Assembly: GCA_017521325.1 (NCBI GenBank)
Contig: JAFXCV010000075.1
Location: 1 to 64,000, forward strand
Direction of reading: 5' to 3'
Source of the DNA: Oscillospiraceae bacterium
Lineage (GTDB): Bacteria > Bacillota > Clostridia > Oscillospirales > Ruminococcaceae
DNA length: 64,000 nt
The notes beneath the pieces are model-generated. The model was not told the origin of the DNA. It saw nothing but the letters and a program-made list of their open reading frames with translations, and made no database searches. Numbering within the stretch: position 1 is the stretch's first letter; each line of letters opens with the position of its first letter. Shown in pieces: positions 48,388 to 54,785 of this stretch. The position numbers and the translations under genes were made by a program.

Positions 48388-49941
48388 TTGACAAAACGAA
48401 TGCAGTATCTGAGGGGTTTCTCAGAAAAACTTGTGGAAGCGGTGCGCTCGGTTTTGCCCATCGTAGTGATCGTGCTTGTACTGTCGATGACGCTGCTGCG
48501 TGGGGAGATTTCTGGTTGCATGCTGACAGGATTTCTGCTGGGAGCTGTGCTGCTCGTTGTAGGAAGTGCCTTCTTTACCTTGGGTGCGGACATTTCCATG
48601 ATGCCCATGGGTGAGGAAACCGGAGCGCATCTCGTCAAAAGCCGTAAGGTCTGGCTGATCGTGCTGATGTGCTTCATCATCGGCTGCATCATCACCATTG
48701 CAGAACCCGATCTGAAAGTGCTTGCCGATCAGGTACCCATCGTGGAATCAAATGTGCTGATCTATGCCGTTGCAGCAGGCATCGGAATTTTTCTGGCATT
48801 GTCGTTTCTGCGCATTCTGTTCCAGATACGGCTGTCGTACATACTGCTTTTCTTCTATGCTCTGATTTTCATACTTATCCTCTCGCCCCTGATCCCCAAT
48901 GATTTCGTAGCCATCGCCTTTGATTCCGGCGGTGTCACCACAGGACCCATTACGGTCCCCTTCATTATGGCGCTCGGTCTGGGTCTTGCTTCCATCCGTG
49001 GCGACAAGACCGCACAGGAGGACAGCTTCGGACTGGTTGCACTTTGCTCCGTAGGCCCCATCCTTACGGTGCTGCTGCTGGGTATCATCAGCGGCACGGA
49101 CGGCGTGACGGCAGGGGAACAGGAGGTGACGGAATACACCGGTATTTCCCAGCTTCTGCGTGATTTTGTGCATGCCATTCCCGAATACGCCATGGAAGTC
49201 ATGGGCGCACTTCTGCCGATTCTGATTTTCTTCCTGCTCTATCAGTTCTTTGCACTCCGTCTTCCGAAGCGTACTCTTGCAAGGCTTGGCGTGGGTCTTG
49301 TGTATACAGCCCTTGGACTGACACTGTTCCTTGCAGGCGTGAATGTGGGATTCATGCCCATGGGCTTCAAGATCGGGCATGCGCTCGGTGAGAGCAGCTA
49401 TGCGTGGATTCTGGTGCCGCTTGGCGCACTGATCGGTTATTTCATCGTTGCCGCAGAGCCTGCGGTGCATGTTCTCAAGGAGCAGGTGGAGGACATTACA
49501 GAGGGCGGTATTTCCGGCAAAACCATGGGCATTGCCCTTGCCATTGGTGTGTCAGTATCTGCAGGTGTATCCCTGCTGCGAGTACTGACGGGCATTCCGC
49601 TTTTGTACATTCTGCTGCCGTGCTATGCGGCAGCACTTGTGATTTCCTTTTTTGTGCCGCCCATCTACACGACGGTATCCTTTGACTCCGGCGGTGTTGC
49701 GTCGGGTCCCATGACGGCGACGTTCCTTTTGCCGCTTGCACAGGGTGCATGCGCAGCGGTCGGAGCAAATCAGCTGACAGAAGGCTTCGGCGTGGTGGCA
49801 ATGGTAGCCATGACACCGCTGCTGACGATTCAGATGCTTGGTCTGATTGCAAGGCTGAAAAGCAGAACCGGAACTGCAGAGCCGAAGATCGCACTTACCG
49901 ATGGCGAAATCCTTTGCTTTGCGGTGGAGTGGGAGGATTAA
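48388..49941 (+). CDS. DUF1538 integral membrane protein, two-repeat transporter-like
   Basis: A membrane protein of 517 residues with about 12-14 hydrophobic helices. It is built from two homologous halves: each has a MPMG motif (near 74 and 315), an AEP motif (near 112 and 356), and the signature FDSGGVTTGP (near 178) or FDSGGVASGP (near 432). This internal repeat and the Gly-rich re-entrant motif are typical of secondary transporters. Its role is not established. I favour the TTG start at 48388, which is well spaced from gaaagggtgat; ATG 48382 and GTG 48379 lie inside that site. A PII-like gene follows 33 bases later, pointing to PII control. Confidence 0.85.
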   Translation: MTKRMQYLRGFSEKLVEAVRSVLPIVVIVLVLSMTLLRGEISGCMLTGFLLGAVLLVVGSAFFTLGADISMMPMGEETGAHLVKSRKVWLIVLMCFIIGCIITIAEPDLKVLADQVPIVESNVLIYAVAAGIGIFLALSFLRILFQIRLSYILLFFYALIFILILSPLIPNDFVAIAFDSGGVTTGPITVPFIMALGLGLASIRGDKTAQEDSFGLVALCSVGPILTVLLLGIISGTDGVTAGEQEVTEYTGISQLLRDFVHAIPEYAMEVMGALLPILIFFLLYQFFALRLPKRTLARLGVGLVYTALGLTLFLAGVNVGFMPMGFKIGHALGESSYAWILVPLGALIGYFIVAAEPAVHVLKEQVEDITEGGISGKTMGIALAIGVSVSAGVSLLRVLTGIPLLYILLPCYAAALVISFFVPPIYTTVSFDSGGVASGPMTATFLLPLAQGACAAVGANQLTEGFGVVAMVAMTPLLTIQMLGLIARLKSRTGTAEPKIALTDGEILCFAVEWED

Positions 49942-49974
49942 ATTACACAAACATACCCCAAAGGAGGGAAAACC

Positions 49975-50652
49975 ATGCAGGAGCAATATAAATTTCTTGC
50001 AGTCATTGCGGATTTCACCATGCGTGAAAAGCTTTCGCATGTGATGAACAACTACCACGCACTTCCCAAAGCGATCACGCACGGCAGCGGCTTTGCGGAT
50101 TCAGAAATGCTGGAGCTTCTGGGATTTACGGAAAACCGTAAGGTCGTGGCACTGCTGACGCTGGATGCGTCGCTTGTCAGCGGATTCTACGACGAGCTTG
50201 AGCGAGAACTGAAAATTTCAGAAAAGGGCATGGGCATTGCATTCACCGTGCCGCTTTCCGCAGCAAGCGGATTCTGCGGCAAGCTCATGCAGCTGACTGC
50301 AATCAAAAACGAACAGAAAGGGGCGGAAATCATGCCGAAGAAGTTTGCATACACACACGAGCTGATCGTTTCGATCGTGACCAAGGGTGAAGCCGAGCAT
50401 GTCAAGGAGGCAGCCAAGGCAAGCGGCGCCAAAGGCGGCACGATGGTGCATGGTCTGGGACTCGGCGGTGAGGAAGCCGCACGATTCCTGGGAATTTCCA
50501 TTCAGGAGGAAAAGGACATTGTGCTGATCGTGGTGCATAAGGAAGAGCGTGACGAGGTCATGAAGGCAATCGTCAGTGCCTGCGGCATTGAGAGCGAGGC
50601 AAGGGGCATCTGCTTCTCCCTGCCCGTGGACAGTGCAGTTGGTTTGAGATAA
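49975..50652 (+). CDS. Double-domain PII-like signalling protein
   Basis: A protein of 225 residues made of two PII-like domains, about 1-105 and 118-225. The second has the clear PII order: HELIVSIVTKGEAEHVKEAAKASGAKGGTMVHG, then EKDIVLIVVHKEERDEVMKAI and a FSLPVDSAVGL end; the first repeats it (FLAVIADFTMREKL..., KVVALLTLD, FTVPLSAASGF). The T-loop is short. PII proteins sense nucleotides and 2-oxoglutarate and gate transporters. The start follows aaaggagggaaaacc. It lies directly behind the DUF1538 membrane gene and ends at a terminator, so the two form one operon. Confidence 0.86.
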   Translation: MQEQYKFLAVIADFTMREKLSHVMNNYHALPKAITHGSGFADSEMLELLGFTENRKVVALLTLDASLVSGFYDELERELKISEKGMGIAFTVPLSAASGFCGKLMQLTAIKNEQKGAEIMPKKFAYTHELIVSIVTKGEAEHVKEAAKASGAKGGTMVHGLGLGGEEAARFLGISIQEEKDIVLIVVHKEERDEVMKAIVSACGIESEARGICFSLPVDSAVGLR

Positions 50653-50654
50653 GG

Positions 50655-50692
50655 AAAGCAGCCGTCGGCGAAATGCCGACGGCTGCTTTAGC
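50655..50692. terminator. Terminator shared by the PII-like gene and tRNA-Ala
   Basis: Fifteen-base perfect stem starting aaagcagccg (50655-50669 with 50675-50689), loop gaaat. It lies between convergent transcripts; both U tracts are short. Confidence 0.8.
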
Positions 50693-50702
50693 ATTTAATG
50701 AG

Positions 50703-50775
50703 TGGAGCATAGGGGATTCGAACCCCTGACCCCCACACTGCCAGTGTGATGCGCTCCCAGCTGCGCTAATGCCCC
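50703..50775 (-). tRNA. tRNA-Ala (anticodon GGC)
   Basis: On minus, a 73-base cloverleaf: acceptor GGGGCAT/ATGCTCC, D arm GCGC...GCGC with AGCTGGGA, anticodon stem TCACA/TGTGG with loop CTGGCAG (anticodon GGC), T arm AGGGG-TTCGAAT-CCCCT and discriminator A. CCA is not encoded. It decodes GCC and GCU alanine codons. Confidence 0.93.
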
Positions 50776-50784
50776 GTTTGTTCT

Positions 50785-50813
50785 ATCATAACAGATTGTA
50801 TCACGTTTGTCAA
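50785..50813 (-). promoter_or_regulatory. Promoter of tRNA-Ala
   Basis: Minus strand: TTGACA (50808-50813), 17 bases, TATGAT (50785-50790), ten bases from the tRNA 5-prime end. Confidence 0.8.
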
Positions 50814-50897
50814 GAGAAATCTCCGAAAATTCCCACGCATTCCGTGTGCATGTTAACTTACCGTAGGAAATTTAACTTACATTTAACACGGGCATGC

Positions 50898-50926
50898 TTG
50901 ACAGTTTTGGCGAATTATGTTATAAT
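50898..50926 (+). promoter_or_regulatory. Sigma-A promoter of the antiporter gene
   Basis: Consensus TTGACA (50898-50903), 17 bases, consensus TATAAT (50921-50926). Confidence 0.88.
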
Positions 50927-50968
50927 AATGAAGTTAACGTCAAAAATCTGACAAAAAGGAGAAATCAC

Positions 50969-51916
50969 ATGAGTAATGCATTATCCCTTCTGATTGACTG
51001 CGTCTGGCTGATTGCAGGCTTCTTCCTGCTGATTTACGGCGCAAATTTCTTTGTTGATGGCAGCTCAAGCGTTGCAAAGCGCCTGAAGGTACCGAGCCTG
51101 ATCATTGGTCTTACAATTGTTGCAATGGGAACAAGCGCCCCCGAATGTGCGGTCAGCATCAGTGCAGCGCTTAGCGGCAGCAATGCTCTTGCCATTAGTA
51201 ATGCTGTCGGTTCAAATATTATGAATCTGATGATGATTTGTGGAATTTGTGCGTTGGTGTGTCCGATGCCTGTCAAGAAATCCTCGCTTTTGCAGGAATA
51301 TCCCATTTCCGTCGGTGCTGCAGCACTGCTGCTGGTGCTGGGTCTGATGGGCATGAGCGTCGGAAGAATTGAGGGTGCAATTCTCCTGCTTGTATTTGCG
51401 GCATTCCTTACATGGACAGTTCTGACGGCTCTCAAATCTCGCCAGGAATCCGAGGAGGAATATAAGATTCTTCCCATCTGGAAGTGCATCCTGTTCATCG
51501 TTGGCGGTATGGCGGCAATTGTATTCGGTGCAGACCGAGTTGTTGATTCCGCATCTTCCATTGCAGGGGCATTCGGACTTTCCGAGAACCTGATCGGTCT
51601 GACGATCGTGGCATTCGGCACAAGCCTCCCCGAGCTTGTGACTTCCATCGTTGCAGCAAAGAAAAACGAAGTAGAGATGGCTTTGGGCAATGTCATCGGT
51701 TCCAATATCTTTAATATTCTCTTTGTTCTGGGCATTTCCACAGTTATTTCTCCCCTTGCCTTCATCGGCGAGAACATTGTGGATATCGTAGCATTGATTG
51801 CGATGAGCGTTCTGGTTTGGCTGATGGCATGGCCGAAGAAGAAGCTGGGTCGTGTGCATGGTCTGATCATGGTGCTGGTTTATGCAGGCTATATGGTGTA
51901 TGCGTGCATGAGATAA
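50969..51916 (+). CDS. CaCA-family calcium/sodium antiporter (YrbG type)
   Basis: A membrane transporter of 315 residues with about ten helices. Each half carries the alpha repeat that forms the ion site: GTSAPECAVSIS with NAVGSNIMNL near 55-90, and GTSLPELVTSIVAA with GNVIGSNIFNILF near 212-250. It is predicted to exchange calcium (or potassium) for sodium or protons. The start at 50969 follows aaaaggagaaatcac; the frame is open to 50894 but lies across the promoter. It is monocistronic. Confidence 0.93.
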   Translation: MSNALSLLIDCVWLIAGFFLLIYGANFFVDGSSSVAKRLKVPSLIIGLTIVAMGTSAPECAVSISAALSGSNALAISNAVGSNIMNLMMICGICALVCPMPVKKSSLLQEYPISVGAAALLLVLGLMGMSVGRIEGAILLLVFAAFLTWTVLTALKSRQESEEEYKILPIWKCILFIVGGMAAIVFGADRVVDSASSIAGAFGLSENLIGLTIVAFGTSLPELVTSIVAAKKNEVEMALGNVIGSNIFNILFVLGISTVISPLAFIGENIVDIVALIAMSVLVWLMAWPKKKLGRVHGLIMVLVYAGYMVYACMR

Positions 51917-51934
51917 TTTCCGGGCAAATAAACG

Positions 51935-51966
51935 CTCCCGAAGCTTTCAGGGCTTCGGGAGTTTTT
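51935..51966 (+). terminator. Terminator of the antiporter gene
   Basis: Ten-base stem ctcccgaagc/gcttcgggag (51935-51944 and 51952-51961) followed by ttttt. Confidence 0.9.
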
Positions 51967-52100
51967 GCATACTTGCGTCCCTTGGAAGGGAAGGCAGGAA
52001 AATCCTTGTATTGGTGGAGGATGCTGTTGATTTCCGCAGGAGAATCTGCTATAATAATAGTAAGGCGGCAAGCCAATCCAAAAAGAAATGAGGAATCCCC

Positions 52101-52322
52101 ATGAATCCTATGAAATTTATGCAGTTCAAGCCCCTTCTGGAGCGTTTTCGTGACCGTCACCCGAAGTTCATCCAGTTTTTCGGCTATGCGGCAGGACATA
52201 TCTCGGCAGGAAGCGTTCTGGAAATCACCGTGACCGACCCCGAGGGTAAGAAAATTGTGACCAACATCCGTGTGGATGAGGAGGATATCGCTCTGTTCCA
52301 CCAGTTCAAGGAGATGCTGTGA
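52101..52322 (+). CDS. Small conserved-looking protein of unknown function
   Basis: A protein of 73 residues: MNPMKFMQFKPLLERFRDRHPKF, then a beta-type second half (GSVLEITVTDPEGKKIVTNIRV) and an acidic helix (DEEDIALFHQFKEML). No signal peptide or membrane span. The start follows atgaggaatcccc. One base separates its stop from the WYL regulator ATG, so the two are translationally coupled, and it could be a partner of that regulator. I do not recognise a characterised family. Confidence 0.78.
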   Translation: MNPMKFMQFKPLLERFRDRHPKFIQFFGYAAGHISAGSVLEITVTDPEGKKIVTNIRVDEEDIALFHQFKEML

Positions 52323-52323
52323 G

Positions 52324-53292
52324 ATGGAGCATGAACGGATTCTGTACATCCTTGACTATCTGACACGCTGCACGGACGAAAAACACGGTGCAACGCTTGC
52401 GGATATCGCACGGTATCTGGAAACCCACACCAACATGGGCAGGGTTTCCCCCCTCACGCTGCGTCGTGACATTGAGCGTCTGGAATGCGCCGGAAACGAC
52501 GTGCGCTTCCACACGGGCGCACACAACACGAGGCAGTATTATATTCCCCAGAAGGGCTTTACGTTCAACGAAATCCGCTTTCTGGTCGATACCGTCAGCA
52601 TCAATAAATTCATCTCCCCTGCACAGAAGCGCAAACTGATACACAAATTTGAGGTACTCTGCTCCGAAGCGCAGGTGCGCCAGCTCATCAGCCGTGTAAC
52701 ACTTACGGGCAGAGAAACGCCCTCCTACGACCTTCTGGAGAATCTGGAAAAGGTGCATGCGCTCATTTCCGAGCGCAGGAAAATCAATTTTGAGTACGGA
52801 AAATCGGATCTGAACGGAAATCTTGTCTACTACCGCAAGGACAGGGAGATGATTCCCTGCAAGGTGGTGTTTTTCAATGACCGCTTCTACCTCAAATGCG
52901 TGAACGAAGCCTCGGGCGACACACGCACCTACCGCATTGACCGCATGCGGCGCATCCGCAGCGGCGAGAACGTGCGCAGGCTGCCGCAGCTTCCGAAGGC
53001 GGAGGGTGCGGTGCTGGATATGTTTGAGCCGGAATGCTTCAAGGTGGTGAAATTCCGTGTGCGGCGTGTGCTCCTCGATGACATGCTCGAAACGCTCGGA
53101 CAGTTCGCAAGAGCCGAGGATGACCCTGAGCATCCCGACTGCGTCATTGTGTCGGCAAACATCGGCATCAGCGGTAATTTCTACCGCTGGGTGATGAAAT
53201 ACGGTGAAAATGCGGAAATTCTCAGTCCTCCCGATGTCCGCAGCAGAATGCGTGAGCTGCTTTTGCAGGTGCTTGAAAAATACGGGAAATAA
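52324..53292 (+). CDS. WYL-domain transcriptional regulator (HTH-WYL-WCX)
   Basis: A regulator of 322 residues. An N-terminal DeoR/HTH_11 winged helix covers about 1-65 (ATLADIARYLETH, LTLRRDIERLE), a WYL domain about 140-230 (YYRKDREMIPCKVVFFNDRFYLKCVNE, with FYL in the WYL place) and a WCX extension follows. WYL domains bind nucleic acid or nucleotide ligands and often control DNA repair or phage defence. The start at 52324 follows aaggagatgctgtgag. sbcDC lies 375 bases downstream beyond a small membrane ORF. Confidence 0.9.
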   Translation: MEHERILYILDYLTRCTDEKHGATLADIARYLETHTNMGRVSPLTLRRDIERLECAGNDVRFHTGAHNTRQYYIPQKGFTFNEIRFLVDTVSINKFISPAQKRKLIHKFEVLCSEAQVRQLISRVTLTGRETPSYDLLENLEKVHALISERRKINFEYGKSDLNGNLVYYRKDREMIPCKVVFFNDRFYLKCVNEASGDTRTYRIDRMRRIRSGENVRRLPQLPKAEGAVLDMFEPECFKVVKFRVRRVLLDDMLETLGQFARAEDDPEHPDCVIVSANIGISGNFYRWVMKYGENAEILSPPDVRSRMRELLLQVLEKYGK

Positions 53293-53312
53293 TTTTTTAG
53301 TTGCGCAAAAAC

Positions 53313-53339
53313 TGAACAGCTGATACAGTATACTATAAT
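53313..53339 (+). promoter_or_regulatory. Promoter of the 58-residue membrane ORF
   Basis: A consensus TATAAT at 53334-53339 preceded by CTGAAC at 53312-53317 with a 16-base spacer. Transcription would begin near 53346. Confidence 0.55.
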
Positions 53340-53345
53340 CATGAT

Positions 53346-53430
53346 ACAGGGAACCCCCCACGCCCGACCGAAAAGAAGGAGCTGCGGCGGCGTTCTGCCG
53401 CTGCAAAGTTCCCACGGTCTGCTGAAAGAA
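53346..53430 (+). promoter_or_regulatory. Structured leader of the 58-residue ORF
   Basis: About 95 nt of leader. A closing helix gggaac/gttccc (near 53349 and 53407) encloses a hairpin gcggcggc-gttct-gccgctgc near 53384-53404 and a C-rich stretch. It does not match SRP RNA, 6S RNA or a riboswitch class I know. It may control translation of the small ORF or be a stand-alone RNA. Confidence 0.4.
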
Positions 53431-53439
53431 AGGTGACGT

Positions 53440-53616
53440 ATGATGATGATGGTAGTACTGGTTCGTTATTTGCTGTTCGGTCTGTTTTTATATTTCTGTG
53501 GCAGGCTTTTTTACAATATCCTGACGGAGTATATTTTCAATCCTGCACTCTACAGGAAGGAGTCGTGTGAAATTCAGCACACACAGACGGCTGCTTATCA
53601 GAAAAAAGCAGGCTGA
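53440..53616 (+). CDS. 58-residue single-span membrane protein
   Basis: A frame of 58 codons from ATG 53440 (ribosome site gaaaggtgacgt) to TGA 53614. The product opens with four methionines, has one hydrophobic helix near 5-28 (VVLVRYLLFGLFLYFCGRLFY) and a polar C-terminus with QKKAG at the end. I recognise no family. It has its own promoter and leader and sits just before sbcD, 50 bases away; no terminator separates them, so read-through into sbcDC is possible. Confidence 0.65.
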   Translation: MMMMVVLVRYLLFGLFLYFCGRLFYNILTEYIFNPALYRKESCEIQHTQTAAYQKKAG

Positions 53617-53666
53617 TGTCCCCCTTGCCTTCCCCTTGAACGATACATGAAAAGTGAGGTGTTTTT

Positions 53667-54785
53667 ATGAAATTCCTGCATCTTGCCGACCTCCACATCG
53701 GCAAACGCCTGCATGAATATTCGCTGCTTTCCGACCAGAGCGTGGTGCTTGCACAGGCACTTGCACTTGCAAAGGAAGAAGCCTGCGACTTCGTTGTCAT
53801 TGCAGGCGATGTCTACGACAGGGCTGCGCCCTCGGTCGAGGCAATGCAGCTGTTCGACTGTTTTCTGACGGAGCTTTGCGCCGCCGGAATTCCGTCGTAC
53901 ATCATCAGCGGAAACCACGATGCGGCAGGGAGAATTTCCTATTTTTCGGAGCTTCTCGAACACAGCGGCGTGCATGTTTCCGCACCCTTTGATGGAACGC
54001 TCCAGACGCTCCCATCCCCCGACGGCACGGCGGACATCCATCTGCTGCCGTTTCTGCGCCCCGTGGATGTGCGGAAATTCTACCCCGATGCCGGAATTTC
54101 CACCTATGAGGATGCTGTGCGCACGGTGCTGGAACATTCCCCCATCGACAAGGAACGTTTGAACATCCTCGTTGCCCACCAGTTCATCACGGGCGGCAGC
54201 ACCTGCGATTCAGAAGAATTCGCCATCGGCGGACTCGACAACATCGGCGCAGAAATCTTTGCGGATTTCGATTATGTGGCGCTCGGGCATCTCCATCAGC
54301 CCCAGTCCTGCGGCCGGAATACCATCCGTTATGCAGGCTCTCCCCTCAAATACTCTATCTCCGAGGAAACGCAGCGCAAGAGCTTCCTTCTTGTGGAAAT
54401 AGAGGGTAAGGATGCGTTCAGCTTCAGACAGATTCCCGTAAAACTTCCCCACGATGTCCGCACGGTGCGGGGAACCTTTGAGGAACTGCAAAGCTCCCCC
54501 TACACGGAGGATTATGTGCGTGCGGTGCTGACGGATGAAATTGTTCCGCCCGATGCAAGACTTGCGCTGCGGACGAATTTCCCGAATATGCTCAAATTCA
54601 GCGTGGAAAATTCCAGAACGTCCTATGAAATTACAGTTGCGGCAGAGGAATCCTTTGAGGACAAGACGCCGCTGGAGCTGTTTGCGGATTTCTACGCATT
54701 TCAAAATAACGGTGTATGCCCCGATGAAGCGCAGCTTGAAATTGTGCGGCGTATCTTTGCGGAACTGGAGGTGGAGGAAATATGA
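53667..54785 (+). CDS. sbcD: Nuclease SbcCD subunit D
   Basis: The nuclease half of the SbcCD (Mre11-Rad50-like) complex, which cuts hairpins and protein-blocked DNA ends. The 372 residues begin with the calcineurin-like metal site KFLHLADLHIGKRLHEY, followed by VIAGDVYDRAAP near 50, ISGNHDAAGR near 83, AHQFITGG near 171 and GHLHQPQ near 208. The start follows aaaagtgaggtgttttt. Its stop overlaps the sbcC ATG by four bases. Confidence 0.96.
   Translation: MKFLHLADLHIGKRLHEYSLLSDQSVVLAQALALAKEEACDFVVIAGDVYDRAAPSVEAMQLFDCFLTELCAAGIPSYIISGNHDAAGRISYFSELLEHSGVHVSAPFDGTLQTLPSPDGTADIHLLPFLRPVDVRKFYPDAGISTYEDAVRTVLEHSPIDKERLNILVAHQFITGGSTCDSEEFAIGGLDNIGAEIFADFDYVALGHLHQPQSCGRNTIRYAGSPLKYSISEETQRKSFLLVEIEGKDAFSFRQIPVKLPHDVRTVRGTFEELQSSPYTEDYVRAVLTDEIVPPDARLALRTNFPNMLKFSVENSRTSYEITVAAEESFEDKTPLELFADFYAFQNNGVCPDEAQLEIVRRIFAELEVEEI

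Noticed and set aside
53346..53430. Signal recognition particle RNA or 6S RNA in the WYL-sbcD gap
   Set aside because: The conserved SRP tetraloop/internal-loop sequence and the large 6S bubble are absent.
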